42,740 bases of DNA from Terriglobia bacterium (GTDB lineage: Bacteria; Acidobacteriota; Terriglobia; Acidiferrales; UBA7541). The stretch spans positions 9,058 to 51,797 of the forward strand of contig JAIQGC010000053.1 in the NCBI GenBank assembly GCA_020072805.1. The letters run 5' to 3'. The translations under genes and the position numbers were made by a program. A model generated the notes under the pieces. The model was not told the origin of the DNA, ran no database searches, and saw nothing but the letters and a program-made list of their open reading frames with translations. Positions 26,300-34,883 of this stretch are shown here, piece after piece (positions within the stretch are counted from its first letter, which is position 1; each line of letters begins with the position of its first letter).

Positions 26300-27667
26300 T
26301 CAGAGTCCTCCGGCGAAGCGCCCGGGCGCAAACAGTCCCGCGGGGTCGAAGGCGTTTTTTACGCGGCGCATCAGGGCAAAGTCCGCGCGCGCCGGTCCCC
26401 AAACGGAGACTTTTTTCTTCAGCTCCACCGGACACCATGGAATTGACGCTTGCCCCCCGGCGGCCGCCGCAATTTTGAAAACGGTTTCCCCCGCCTGCGC
26501 CAGCCGCGTCAGCGCATCCTCATCGGCACGCTCCGGTAGCAACGCAAAATAAACAGCGCCCGTGCCGCGCGCGAGAATCGCGCTTTGGAGCGATAGCTTC
26601 CCCGCCGCCGCCCGCAGCGTTTCGAACACTTCGTCAAATTTTCCCGGCAGCACACATACCCTGCACACTGCCGCAGCGGGCGAAGCTGCGAGCAGCAACG
26701 GAATCGCTTCGCGCAATCGCGCCCGCAGCACCGGCCACCCGGCCTCCCCCACCACGCGCCCCTCCGCGGATCCCACCGCTTCCCCAAGCCGCGCCAGATC
26801 GCGCTCGTAGCGCGCCACCACCGTTTCCGTTCCCTCGAATCCCGCTAGGACGTGCCACAAGCTGGCATCCATCGGCGCATGCGCCGCGGAAATTCTCCGC
26901 GCCGCTTCCGGGCTGATGATTTCCAGCGATGCCGGAGTCAGCGGCGAAGCCGCAATCCGCTTTCGCAGTTCAATCGCGCCACCCGCCTGCGAAAACGACG
27001 CCAGAAATCCCCTTCTCGATTGCGCCAGCGGAAATGTGCGGAAGTTCACGCGAGTAAGCGCCGCGAGCGTACCCAGCGAGCCCACGGCCAGCTTATGCAG
27101 GTCATAACCGGTGACGTTCTTCACCACGCGCCCACCGCTCTTGGCCAGCGTCCCCGCGGCCGTGACAAACTCTGCGCCAATGATGAAATCGCGCGTCGTC
27201 CCATAAAACTGCCGCAGCGGCGAATCCACTCCAGCAGCCACCGTCCCGCCCACCGTAGCCTGCTCCCACCACGGCGCTTCCAGCGGAATAAACTGATTGT
27301 GCTCGGCCAGCAACGCCGCCAGCCGGGCCACGCTCATCCCCGCATCCACGCTGAGCGTCAGGTCGCCCGGATCGTAGTGCGCAATGCGGTCCAGCCGCGT
27401 CAGGTCCAGAGCCAGATCGTAACGCGATGGCGGCTGCCCCATGCCCAGCTTGCTGCACCCGCCCACGGGAATCACCGCCAGCTTTTCCGCCGCCGCAAAG
27501 CGCACGATTTCCGCCGCCTGCCCGGCCGACTCCGGCCGCGCAGCCGCTCCGGGAACGATGGCATCCACGGCATAGGCTTGTAATTTATCCGGATGAAAAA
27601 CAATGTTCGCGGCGCCAGCCAGCGCTTCCAGCCGCGCCATCAACGCCGCGGATACGATGGGTGTCAT
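26300..27667 (-). CDS. glcE: Glycolate oxidase FAD-binding subunit (GlcE)
   Basis: 455 aa. An FAD-binding PCMH fold: PESAGQAAEIVRFAAAEKLAVIPVGGCSKLGMG, LTLSVDAGMSVARLAALLAEHNQFIPLEAPWWEQATVGGTVAAGVDSPLRQFYGTTRDFIIGAEFV, GRVVKNVTGYDLHKLAVGSLGTLAALTRV. The C-terminal VKNAFDPAGLFAPGRF is the family ending. Shorter in the substrate domain than GlcD, as expected for GlcE. The start ATG overlaps the glcD stop by 4 nt, so translation is coupled. Confidence 0.9.
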   Translation of the reverse strand: MTPIVSAALMARLEALAGAANIVFHPDKLQAYAVDAIVPGAAARPESAGQAAEIVRFAAAEKLAVIPVGGCSKLGMGQPPSRYDLALDLTRLDRIAHYDPGDLTLSVDAGMSVARLAALLAEHNQFIPLEAPWWEQATVGGTVAAGVDSPLRQFYGTTRDFIIGAEFVTAAGTLAKSGGRVVKNVTGYDLHKLAVGSLGTLAALTRVNFRTFPLAQSRRGFLASFSQAGGAIELRKRIAASPLTPASLEIISPEAARRISAAHAPMDASLWHVLAGFEGTETVVARYERDLARLGEAVGSAEGRVVGEAGWPVLRARLREAIPLLLAASPAAAVCRVCVLPGKFDEVFETLRAAAGKLSLQSAILARGTGAVYFALLPERADEDALTRLAQAGETVFKIAAAAGGQASIPWCPVELKKKVSVWGPARADFALMRRVKNAFDPAGLFAPGRFAGGL

Positions 27668-29130
27668 TGCGGGGCCGCCCCTTCGCCAGGCCCTGATTCC
27701 ATCGAAGCCGCCTGCTTCTCCAGCTTGCCCTTGATGCGAATCTCTCCGCAGCCTTTTCCCGTCGGAAACACTTTTCCTGGATTAAGCGTCCCTTCCGGGT
27801 TGAAAGCGTCGCGCACCCGGCCCATCAGCTCCAGATCCGCCGGCGAATACACCAGCGACATCAATTCATTCTTTTCCATTCCCACGCCGTGCTCCCCGGT
27901 CAGCGTCCCGCCCAGCTCGACGCAACAGCGCAGAATCTCCTCCGCGGTGTGCACGGCCCGCTCGAACTGGTCTCCATCGCGCGGATCAAACAGAATCAGC
28001 GGGTGCAGATTGCCGTCGCCCGCATGAAAGATATTTCCAATTCGAAAACCGTTCTCGCGGCCCAGTTCCTCGATGCGCCGCATGGCCAGCGGCAGCTTCG
28101 ACCGCGGAATCACACCATCCAGTACATAGCTGCTGGGCGCCAGCCGCCCCATCGCCCCAAACGCCGTTTTGCGCCCGCGCCAGAGATCTTCGCTCTCCCG
28201 CGCGTTGCGCGCCACGCGCACCTCCCGCGCTCCGTGCGCCCGGCAAACTTCCGTCACCGCCTGGGCCTGCTCCGCCGCCGCTTCCGCCAGCCCTTCCACT
28301 TCGATCAGCAAAATGGCTCCGCAGTCCCGCGGAAATCCCGCCTGCAGGTAATCCTCGATCCGCGCCAGCGTCCACCCGTCCATCATTTCGCAGGCCGCCG
28401 GAATAATCGCCCGCGCGGTGATGTCCACCACGGCGTCCGTGGCCTCGGCCACGCTCTCGAAGACCGCCAGCAGCGTTTTCACGGCCTCGGCCTTGCGCGA
28501 CAGCTTTACACTGATTTCCGTCACCAGCACCATCGTGCCTTCGCTGCCCACCAGCAACCCGCACAGGTCGTAGCCCAGCGCATCGCTGGTCATTCCGCCC
28601 ACGCGCACAATTTCCCCGTCGGTCAGCACCACTTCCAGCCCGGTCACGTGATTCGCCGTCACTCCATAGGCCAGCGTGTGCGGCCCGCCCGAATTTTCCG
28701 CGACGTTGCCCCCGATCGTGCAGGCCTTCTGACTCGAAGGGTCCGGCGCATAGTACAGCCCGGCGTGCTCCACCGCGCGCGTCAAGTCCGTATTCACCAC
28801 CCCCGGCTGCACCACCGCGCGCTGATTTTCGTAATCCACTTCCAGAATCCGGTTCATCCGCGCAAACACGATCATTACGCCGCCCGCCCGCGGCAGCGCC
28901 CCTCCGGACAACCCCGTTCCCGCCCCGCGCCCCACAATCGGCGCTCCGTGGCTCCGCGCCAGGCGCACGATTTGCGAAACCTCGTGCGTCGTTCGCGGAA
29001 ATACCACTATCTCCGGCCGCCCGATCTCCACCGACCCGTCGTACTCATAGAGCAGCAGGTCTTCCAGCCGGGACAGCACCGCGTCCACTCCAAGAAGCGC
29101 TTCCAGTTCGTGAATGAGCTTGGCCATCAT
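27664..29130 (-). CDS. glcD: Glycolate oxidase subunit GlcD (FAD-linked oxidase)
   Basis: 488 aa from ATG 29130 (29127 is a second ATG). FAD-binding motifs: FPRTTHEVSQIVRLARSHGAPIVGRGAGTGLSGGALP, ILEVDYENQRAVVQPGVVNTDLTRAVEHAGLYYAPDPSSQKACTIGGNVAENSGGPHTLAYG. The catalytic/substrate part contains GNIFHAGDGNLHPLILFDPRD (His-Gly-Asp-Gly-Asn-His metal/substrate motif) and LTGEHGVGMEKNEL. Known role: oxidises glycolate (or another 2-hydroxy acid such as D-lactate) at FAD. With GlcE and GlcF it forms a membrane-associated complex. The neighbours favour glycolate oxidase over D-lactate dehydrogenase. Confidence 0.9.
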   Translation of the reverse strand: MMAKLIHELEALLGVDAVLSRLEDLLLYEYDGSVEIGRPEIVVFPRTTHEVSQIVRLARSHGAPIVGRGAGTGLSGGALPRAGGVMIVFARMNRILEVDYENQRAVVQPGVVNTDLTRAVEHAGLYYAPDPSSQKACTIGGNVAENSGGPHTLAYGVTANHVTGLEVVLTDGEIVRVGGMTSDALGYDLCGLLVGSEGTMVLVTEISVKLSRKAEAVKTLLAVFESVAEATDAVVDITARAIIPAACEMMDGWTLARIEDYLQAGFPRDCGAILLIEVEGLAEAAAEQAQAVTEVCRAHGAREVRVARNARESEDLWRGRKTAFGAMGRLAPSSYVLDGVIPRSKLPLAMRRIEELGRENGFRIGNIFHAGDGNLHPLILFDPRDGDQFERAVHTAEEILRCCVELGGTLTGEHGVGMEKNELMSLVYSPADLELMGRVRDAFNPEGTLNPGKVFPTGKGCGEIRIKGKLEKQAASMESGPGEGAAPQ

Positions 29131-29157
29131 GAGTCGCAGCGCCGCGGCGCTCCTGCC

Positions 29158-29187
29158 ACTATAGTGAGTCCTGCTCCCCTCGCGCAA
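29158..29187 (-). promoter_or_regulatory. Candidate promoter for glcDEF
   Basis: On the minus strand TTGCGC (complement of 29182-29187), 18 nt, TATAGT (complement of 29158-29163). The -10 sits in a 10-bp palindrome CACTATAGTG (29157-29166) that could be an operator. Confidence 0.42.
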
Positions 29188-29238
29188 CAACGCATCGCTC
29201 GCGCGTGCGCCCCCGCTCCGCCTCACCTTATAACTTCG

Positions 29239-29266
29239 TTGACATCCGCTCCGCTTCCGGTAAACT
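29239..29266 (+). promoter_or_regulatory. Promoter of the riboswitch-controlled cysteine desulfurase
   Basis: TTGACA (29239-29244), 16 nt, TAAACT (29261-29266). The expected start is near 29272, where a 7-bp hairpin TTCCGGC/GCCGGAA (29272-29278 with 29285-29291) forms the 5' end of the RNA. Confidence 0.62.
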
Positions 29267-29299
29267 TCTCCTTCCGGCGTTTTTGCCGGAAAACTGCAG

Positions 29300-29413
29300 T
29301 CTCATGAAGAGTGGCTGAGGGCAACGGGCCCGGCGAAGCCACGACAACCGGATCAGGGAGAACATCCTGATCGCCCGGTGTCAATTCCCGCCCGCTTTTC
29401 GGGGCACATGAGA
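29300..29413 (+). ncRNA. SAM-I (S-box) riboswitch aptamer
   Basis: P1 closes with TCTCAT (29300-29305) and ATGAGA (29408-29413). Between them are the S-box hallmarks: GAGTGGCTGAGGGC then GGGCCCGGCGAAGCCACGA and CAACC (P2 with kink-turn and pseudoknot loop). P3 is a hairpin GATCAGG/CCTGATC, and GGTGTCAATTCCCGCC is the P3-P4 joining and P4 strand. S-boxes turn genes off when S-adenosylmethionine is plentiful. The gene controlled is the cysteine desulfurase at 29505. Confidence 0.9.
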
Positions 29414-29430
29414 GTCCGCGGTGGCAGTTG

Positions 29431-29468
29431 CGCCTCATCCGCCAATCCCGGTTGAGGCGATTTTTTTT
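29431..29468 (+). terminator. Riboswitch expression-platform terminator
   Basis: Stem CGCCTCA (29431-29437) with TGAGGCG (29453-29459), an inner CCG/CGG, then A and eight T (29461-29468). CTCAT at 29434-29438 can instead pair with ATGAG of P1 (29408-29412), so SAM binding (P1 formed) and termination go together. Confidence 0.88.
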
Positions 29469-29504
29469 CGCGGGGCCCGGCCAAATTCCAAGGAGCAGTC
29501 ACAC

Positions 29505-30692
29505 ATGGCCTCGCGCATCTATTTCGACCACTCGGCAACCACTCCCCTCGACCCCCGCGTTTTTTCCGCTATGGCCCCGCACCTCAGCAGCGCCGCCGGC
29601 AATCCCTCCAGCCCGCACCACGAAGGCCGCCAGGCGCGCCAGGCCGTCGAGTTCGCCCGCGGGCAGGTGGCCGAACTTCTCGGCGCCGACCCGGCCGAGA
29701 TTCTCTTCACCGCCAGCGGCACCGAGGCCGACAACCTCGCCCTCCTCGGCGCTCTCCGCGCGCGCCATCTCTCCGAGAGCCACATTATTACCACCGCCAT
29801 CGAGCATCCCGCCGTACTGGAAACCTGCCGCGCTCTCGAACGCCGCGGCGTTTCCCTCACCCTGCTGCCCGTGGATGGCCACGCCCAAGTCGATCCCAGC
29901 GCCTTGTGCGCCGCCATTCGCCCGGAGACGCGCCTGGTTTCCGTCATGGCCGCCAACAATCTCGTCGGCACTCTCCAGCCCATCGCCGAGCTTGCCGCCA
30001 TCACCAAGGCCCAGGGCGCACTGTTTCATACCGACGCCGTGCAAGCCGCCGGGAAAATTCCTCTCAACGTGAAATACCTGCCCGCCGACCTCATTTCCCT
30101 CTCCGCCCACAAACTCCATGGTCCCCAGGGCATCGGCGCACTCTACGTCCGAGGCGGCGTGACCCTCGATCCCATCCTCTTCGGCGGCGGCCAGGAGCGC
30201 GGTCTCCGCCCCGCCACGGAAAACGTTGCCGCCATCGTGGGCTTCGGAATGGCCGCTGCCCTCGCCGCCGCCGAAATTCACTCCGAAGCCGCGCGCCTCT
30301 CCGCCCTGCGCGGCCGCATTCTTTCGGGCCTCCGCGCACGCCTCCCGCACGCCACTCTCCTTGGCCACCCCGTTGAGCGCCTCCCCGGCCACCTCTGCCT
30401 CGGCTTTCCTGGCCACGAAGGCGATATGCCTGCACTGGTTATCGCCCTCGACGAAGCCGGAGTCGCCGTCTCCTCCAGCAGTGCCTGTAGCACCGCCAAA
30501 GCCGGTGCTCCTGCTCCCGTGCTTCAGGCCATGGGTTTGAGCGCCGACCGCGCACGCGGCTTTCTCCGCGTCACCCTCGGTCGTTTTAGTACGGAACGCG
30601 ACGCCGACCGTTTTCTCGATTTACTCCCACAGGCCGTCTCCTCATTGCCCTCCACGCGCCAGGCGGAAACCTTTTCCGCGACGCCAGGCTGA
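29505..30692 (+). CDS. Cysteine desulfurase (NifS/IscS-like)
   Basis: 395 aa from ATG 29505 (AAGGAG 9 nt upstream). A class V aminotransferase fold: IYFDHSATTPLDPRV, GNPSSPHHEGRQAR, TASGTEADNLAL, H101 (stacks on PLP), HTDAVQAAGKIPL, SAHKLHGPQG with PLP Lys203, and the catalytic cysteine in SSSSAC328ST. The usual NNExG loop reads NNLVG, so Glu is Leu. Known role: takes sulfur from cysteine as an enzyme-bound persulfide for Fe-S clusters, tRNA thiolation and cofactors. No iscU or other partner is adjacent. It is under a SAM-I riboswitch, so sulfur supply appears tied to methionine status. Confidence 0.92.
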   Translation: MASRIYFDHSATTPLDPRVFSAMAPHLSSAAGNPSSPHHEGRQARQAVEFARGQVAELLGADPAEILFTASGTEADNLALLGALRARHLSESHIITTAIEHPAVLETCRALERRGVSLTLLPVDGHAQVDPSALCAAIRPETRLVSVMAANNLVGTLQPIAELAAITKAQGALFHTDAVQAAGKIPLNVKYLPADLISLSAHKLHGPQGIGALYVRGGVTLDPILFGGGQERGLRPATENVAAIVGFGMAAALAAAEIHSEAARLSALRGRILSGLRARLPHATLLGHPVERLPGHLCLGFPGHEGDMPALVIALDEAGVAVSSSSACSTAKAGAPAPVLQAMGLSADRARGFLRVTLGRFSTERDADRFLDLLPQAVSSLPSTRQAETFSATPG

Positions 30693-30771
30693 GCTTTTTT
30701 TCTGATTCTCCCGGGAACTTCTCCCCGGCGCCTCTCGTATCTATTCCCAGACGCCCAAGGAGGCGCTCGCC

Positions 30772-31416
30772 ATGAACAAACTCTCCCGGACCCTCGCCGC
30801 ACTCGCCGGCGCATCTCTCCTGCTTCTAGCCGTCAGCGCCCTGGCACAATCGGCCAAGCAGCCTCCCGCGCCGCCGCCTCCACAGTCGGCGCCTGCGCCC
30901 GCCGTCAAGGGTGACCGTTGGTTGCATATTCGCGTGGACGGCTCGGCTCCCAAAAAGGAGATGGTGCGCGTTAATCTGCCAATCGAACTGGCCATCAAGG
31001 TTCTGCCGGCCATTCACAACGAGCATCTCAACAACGGCAGGGTCAAGCTCAGCGCCCAGGAAATGCATGACGCCGACCTCCGAGTCATTATCGACGCCGT
31101 GCGCAGCTCCAAGGACGGCGAATTCGTCACCGTGCAGAGCAACGAGCATGACGTGCGCGTGGCCAAGCAGGGCGGCACGCTGCTGATCCGCGTGCACGAA
31201 AAGAAGGCCGATAAGAAGGAAGCCACCCACGTGGAAGTCCGCGTGCCCATGAAGGTCGTCGACGCCCTGCTTTCCGCCGGCCACGATGAACTGGACGTCG
31301 CCGCCGCGCTCAACGTTCTCGCCGCTCAGGGCGATACCGAACTGGTCACCGTCAAGGACGGCGAACAGACCGTGCGCATCTGGCTGGATGGAAGAAATTC
31401 GTCCGAAGAATTATAG
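30772..31416 (+). CDS. Secreted protein with duplicated V-rich domain, unknown function
   Basis: 214 aa. Signal peptide about 1-26 (LAALAGASLLLLAVSALAQS), then a Pro-rich linker. Two copies of a pattern follow: first MVRVNLPIELAIKVLPAI...DGEFVTVQSNEHDVRVAKQGGTLLIRVHE, second HVEVRVPMKVVDALLSAG...DTELVTVKDGEQTVRIWLDGR. Each copy is a beta strand, VxLP/VP-helix, then paired strands with a VxVxxxxxxVRxxxx core. The next gene has a third copy. No known family recognised. It follows the desulfurase by 79 nt, but a functional link is not shown. Confidence 0.68.
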   Translation: MNKLSRTLAALAGASLLLLAVSALAQSAKQPPAPPPPQSAPAPAVKGDRWLHIRVDGSAPKKEMVRVNLPIELAIKVLPAIHNEHLNNGRVKLSAQEMHDADLRVIIDAVRSSKDGEFVTVQSNEHDVRVAKQGGTLLIRVHEKKADKKEATHVEVRVPMKVVDALLSAGHDELDVAAALNVLAAQGDTELVTVKDGEQTVRIWLDGRNSSEEL

Positions 31417-31439
31417 AAATTTACGGAAGGGAAAAAACC

Positions 31440-31874
31440 ATGCTGCTCGCTAAGATCGCTCTTGGAATCGGCGGCTCCGTCGTTCTCGCCGGCGTCTATG
31501 CCTTCCATGAAGGCGCCCTGCGCGTTTCCGTGCAGGAGCACCGCCCGGACGGCGCGCACTTCAGCCTCTTCCTTCCCGCCGCCATCGTCCCCCTGGCTGT
31601 CCATGCCGTACCCCGCCAGGAATTGGAAAACGCCTTCCGCGGGGACGCCAACGCCCTGCCCCTCCTCCGTACGCTCTCGAAGGAACTGAAAAACTATCCC
31701 AACTCGGATTTTGTCGAAGTTCGCGACGGAGAGGAGCACGTCCGCGTGCGCACCCGGGACGGCAATCTCCAGATTGACGTGGAAACGCCACAGGAAACGG
31801 TCCACGTGGCCTGCCCGCTGGAGATGATTGACGACTTGGCCCGGGAACTCGAAGTCCGCAGCCCCGCGGCTTGA
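31440..31874 (+). CDS. Membrane-anchored paralogue of the preceding secreted protein
   Basis: 144 aa, starting 23 nt after its neighbour (TACGGAAGGGAAAAAACC in front). The N-terminal hydrophobic segment LLAKIALGIGGSVVLAGVYAF is a signal anchor. The body has SLFLPAAIVPLAVHAVP...NSDFVEVRDGEEHVRVRTRDGNLQIDVETPQETVHVACPLEMIDDLARELE, clearly the same pattern as the repeats in 30772-31416. Function unknown. Tandem duplication and co-transcription suggest the two products meet in the envelope. It ends next to the convergent reductase gene. Confidence 0.68.
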   Translation: MLLAKIALGIGGSVVLAGVYAFHEGALRVSVQEHRPDGAHFSLFLPAAIVPLAVHAVPRQELENAFRGDANALPLLRTLSKELKNYPNSDFVEVRDGEEHVRVRTRDGNLQIDVETPQETVHVACPLEMIDDLARELEVRSPAA

Positions 31875-31875
31875 T

Positions 31876-32655
31876 TCACCGCGCAGGCGGCGCATCCGAG
31901 GGAATAAAATACACTTCCTCGGTGATCGCTTCTTTCTTCCAGCCCGCGCGCTGCAGGATTCCCCGCCCCTGGTCCACCATGTTGGGATGTCCGCACAGGT
32001 ACGCGCTGGTCTTTTCCGGTTCCAGCTTCCATTCGTCCGTATACTTGCGGATGACGTCGTCCACCCGCCCGGTCTCCCCCGTCCACGAGGGCACTTCCCA
32101 GGGTCGGCTGGCCGTCGGCACATACTTCAGCCACGGCACTTCTCCCGCCATTTTCTCCAGCTCCTCGCGGAAGCCGAACTCGTTGGGATGGCTGGCTCCC
32201 TGCAAGATGTAAAACTGGTGTTCGCCCGGCGCCTTGCTCTTCTTCCAGTCGTGGTAATACGTGCGCACGTAGCTCACGAAGGGCGCTATCCCCGTCACGG
32301 TCGCCAGCATGAGGTGATGGGTGCGCCCGCTCTTGAGGTCCAAAGTGAAGCGCCCCTTGGCAATTCGCCGGCAGCTCAGCATTTCCCCCGGCTTCTTGTT
32401 GTAGAGGTGCGGCGTCAGGCTGCCTTGGTGCACCAGCTCGATAAAAAACTCCAGGTCCTCCTCATACGGCGAAGATGCAATCGAATACGCCCGCTCGATC
32501 AGCTTCCCGTCCCGCTCCTCGCCCAGCGTCGCATACTGCCCCGCCACATAATGGAAATTCCCGCCCGGATGCACGCGGATCACCCACAGGTCCGGAGAAA
32601 GGTCCCTCCGGCTCACGATTTTGGCTTTGTAATGTTTTTCGGACGTTTGCGACAT
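31876..32655 (-). CDS. Ferredoxin/flavodoxin-NADP+ reductase-like FAD protein
   Basis: 259 aa from ATG 32655. FAD site R55-A-Y57-S58 (RAYSIASSP), preceded by FHYVAGQYATLG. The NAD(P) domain follows: HHLMLATVTGIAPFVSYVRTY (the usual GTGIAP is VTGIAP), FYILQGASHPNEFGFREELEKM, and AYLCGHPNMVDQGRGILQRAGW. The terminal EEVYFIP matches the Fpr class ending. Known role: moves electrons between NADPH and ferredoxin or flavodoxin. Next to the damaged permease gene; no obvious partner. Confidence 0.86.
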   Translation of the reverse strand: MSQTSEKHYKAKIVSRRDLSPDLWVIRVHPGGNFHYVAGQYATLGEERDGKLIERAYSIASSPYEEDLEFFIELVHQGSLTPHLYNKKPGEMLSCRRIAKGRFTLDLKSGRTHHLMLATVTGIAPFVSYVRTYYHDWKKSKAPGEHQFYILQGASHPNEFGFREELEKMAGEVPWLKYVPTASRPWEVPSWTGETGRVDDVIRKYTDEWKLEPEKTSAYLCGHPNMVDQGRGILQRAGWKKEAITEEVYFIPSDAPPAR

Positions 32656-32701
32656 TCGGCCCCCGCGTGAAAATTGCAAATCAAAAATCCTGCCTGGCCA
32701 A

Positions 32702-33739
32702 TCACCCGGCTTCGCCTATTCGCACGCCAGGGCAACCACCGGGTCGAATCCTTGGTGAAGTGTGTTTCAAAACGGCTTCCGTCAGATACGTTATCCCTAT
32801 TCCCAGTCCGCTGCCCACCAGTGCCAGGATCAACATCTCCCCCAGCAGCAGCCGCACAATGTCCAGCTTCGCGTACCCCAGCGCCTTTAAAATCCCGATC
32901 TCCCGCGTCCGCTCCAGCACCATCGTGTGCATCGTCAGCAGCACCACCAGGAAGCTGATCACCAGCCCCAGCCCCACCATCGTTCTTATAAACGGCTTCA
33001 GCTCCGGCAGATTCGAGGAGTTCATCATGGAAACATATTCCGCCGTGGAGCGGATCTTGCTCTGCGGAAGTATCTTGACGATCTGCCCCCGCGTCCCCTC
33101 CGTGTCTCCCTTGCTCCTCACGTAAAACATCGAGACGCGCTTTTCCGCCCCGGCGATATCCTGCGCGCTCTTCAGCGGTATGAAGAATCTCGCCCCTTTC
33201 CCATGCGCCACGATCCCCACCACCCGAAAGGGATGGCTCAGCAGACTAATCGTGTCCCCCACCCGCAGATGCCGCGCCTGCGCCACGATATCGTCCGCCA
33301 GCGCCTCATCCGCCGCCGTGAACGCGCGCCCCTCCCGATACACAAATCCCTGGCTCAGCGCGTTAAACCGCCGGTAATCAATCCCATAGACCACCGCGAA
33401 ATATTTTTGGTCCATCAGGATCAGCGTCGGCGCAATCTCGTCCACCCCCGGCAGCGCCGCGATCCCGTCTCCCACCGATTCCTGCATCACCGCGCTCGAG
33501 AGCGCAAAAAATATCGATGAGTTGGGCGGCTGCACCAGGATATCCGCACCCACTCCCTCCACCCGCTTGCCCCAATCTGATACAACTCCCGAGGTCAGCC
33601 CCACAATCATCAGCACCAGCACCACCTGCACGGCTATCGCCGTGATCGCCAGCCCCGAACGCACCGGGCGCACAAATAGATTCCCCCTCAGCAGGTCCAG
33701 CGGGACAAATCTCGGTTTCGAAATGAGATCGGAACTCAT
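32702..33739 (-). pseudogene. FtsX/MacB-type ABC transporter permease with deleted C-terminus
   Basis: 345 codons from ATG 33739. The N-terminal membrane helix (SGLAITAIAVQVVLVLMIVGLTSGV), a periplasmic MacB_PCD-like domain and two later helices are present: FIRTMVGLGLVISFLVVLLTMHTMV, then LERTREIGILKALGYAKLDIVRLLLGEMLILALVGSGLGIGITYL. The last helix and the usual tail should follow. Instead the frame ends HTSPRIRPGGCPGVRIGEAG. In another minus-strand frame, about 32716-32751 reads GFDPVVALACE then TAG, the normal family ending (DPVxAL). So a segment encoding the final helix has been lost with a frameshift. No ATPase partner is nearby. Confidence 0.75.
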
Positions 33740-34110
33740 GAATGCGTCGAGCCGTACTCTAACATCTCTGTTTCCATCAGGTCAAAGCGCAAGGCCGCGC
33801 AAGAGTTCATCGCCGCTTGCAAATCGCTGGCCGAACCCTCCCCCAACATTTCCCTCATTACAGGTTATTCACAATTTTGTTGAAAACTATGTGCAAAAGA
33901 CCCCGGCCTCCCGCCTAACTTCACGAAGACCAAGGCCCTGATGCGGTTTGCACAATTCTTGTGCATCTCCCCCGAATCAATCTTTTTTCGCGGATAAAAT
34001 ATCGCGGAAAATCAATTCCAGTCCGGAATGCAACGGCTCTATTTCAATTAAAAGGAGAAACTTTTCCCTTCGGAAGGAACTCCGCCGCCCTCGGACCTGC
34101 CCGACCCCGC
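33740..34110. other. Non-coding stretch, relatively AT-rich
   Basis: 371 nt between the permease start and the 34111 gene's end. It contains a lone DnaA-box-like TTATTCACA (33865-33873) and an inverted repeat GCACAA-TTC-TTGTGC (33950-33964). No credible coding frame seen. Confidence 0.5.
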
Positions 34111-34554
34111 CTAATACCAGTGCGGGGGCTTTTCCAAATGAATCTGGATCGTCTGCTTTACTTCCGTGATTTCATACCAGCGCCCAAACGTCTTCCACCC
34201 CTCCGCAATCACCTGGATCAGCACCTTCCCGGTCGGCGCATCCGGCACGTGCGTGACCCCTTCCCGGTTCGTTTTCACGTTCAGCTCGTACTTTTTGTCC
34301 TTGGCCAGCTTGCGCTCCACCACGAACTTCACATACACGCTGGCGTTTTCCACCGGAACATTATTGTCCCCGCCCGTAACCTCGATGGTCAGCCGGTTCC
34401 CCACCACCGGCGTTTGCGGTTTATTCTTCTGGGCTTCCGCGCCATTCGGCCTCGGGGCTCCCGGGGCTCCGGAAGGAAGAAAGAAAAGACAAGACAGCCC
34501 TGCTAGGAGGGCCGCGGTGAGTGCGGCGCGATACATCGGCGAGGTATGTTTCAT
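34111..34554 (-). CDS. Small secreted protein with carboxypeptidase-regulatory-like domain
   Basis: 147 aa from ATG 34554 (GGAGGGAGC 4 nt upstream). N-terminal signal (YRAALTAALLAGLSCLFFLPSGAPGA), a Pro/Lys-rich linker, then a beta-sandwich-like domain. That domain reads NRLTIEVTGGDNNVPVENASVYVKFVVERKLAKDKKYELNVKTNREGVTHVPDAPTGKVLIQVIAEGWKTFGRWYEIT. The pattern (added sidechains, Asn-Arg-Glu-Gly turn, GKVLIQVIAEGWKT) is like carboxypeptidase-regulatory domains of the receptor type. Function unknown; may bind or display something at the outer envelope. Confidence 0.66.
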   Translation of the reverse strand: MKHTSPMYRAALTAALLAGLSCLFFLPSGAPGAPRPNGAEAQKNKPQTPVVGNRLTIEVTGGDNNVPVENASVYVKFVVERKLAKDKKYELNVKTNREGVTHVPDAPTGKVLIQVIAEGWKTFGRWYEITEVKQTIQIHLEKPPHWY

Positions 34555-34883
34555 TTTGCTCCCTCCATCCTCTACGGCAAACTCCCGCAGGTCAAGAGCC
34601 TATCCATTTCATAAGATGCGCGCCAAGCAGCCCCGCGATGCCCTGTTCTCTTCCCATCCCCTCCATCCACTTCCCCTCACGCCTCTCCTTCGTTTGACTC
34701 TCCGCACTCGCTCCTGTAATTTCAAGGAATCTCTTCCTGCGAAGAGCTGCAAGCTTACGATACGTTTACGCGCAGTGCCCGGCGCCACGCCGTACGCAGC
34801 GCCAGATGTTCCGTCCATCGGACGATGAAGGCCAAACTGGCATACGGCAACAAGCCAGCAAAGTTTTGTAAGGAGAACAGAGA
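34555..34883. other. Non-coding leader region before the Cys/Met PLP enzyme
   Basis: 329 nt. Two small hairpins are visible: CTCTTC-CTGC-GAAGAG near 34730 and CGTCC-ATC-GGACG (34812-34824). Neither is followed by a T tract. I looked for a second S-box here and did not find its conserved core. Confidence 0.45.

Noticed and set aside
33865-33873. DnaA-box-like TTATTCACA
   Set aside because: A single box in an AT-richer gap, with no cluster and no dnaA/dnaN nearby; expected by chance.
33950-33964. Inverted repeat GCACAA-TTC-TTGTGC
   Set aside because: Too short, and not placed relative to any promoter or start; kept only as a note.
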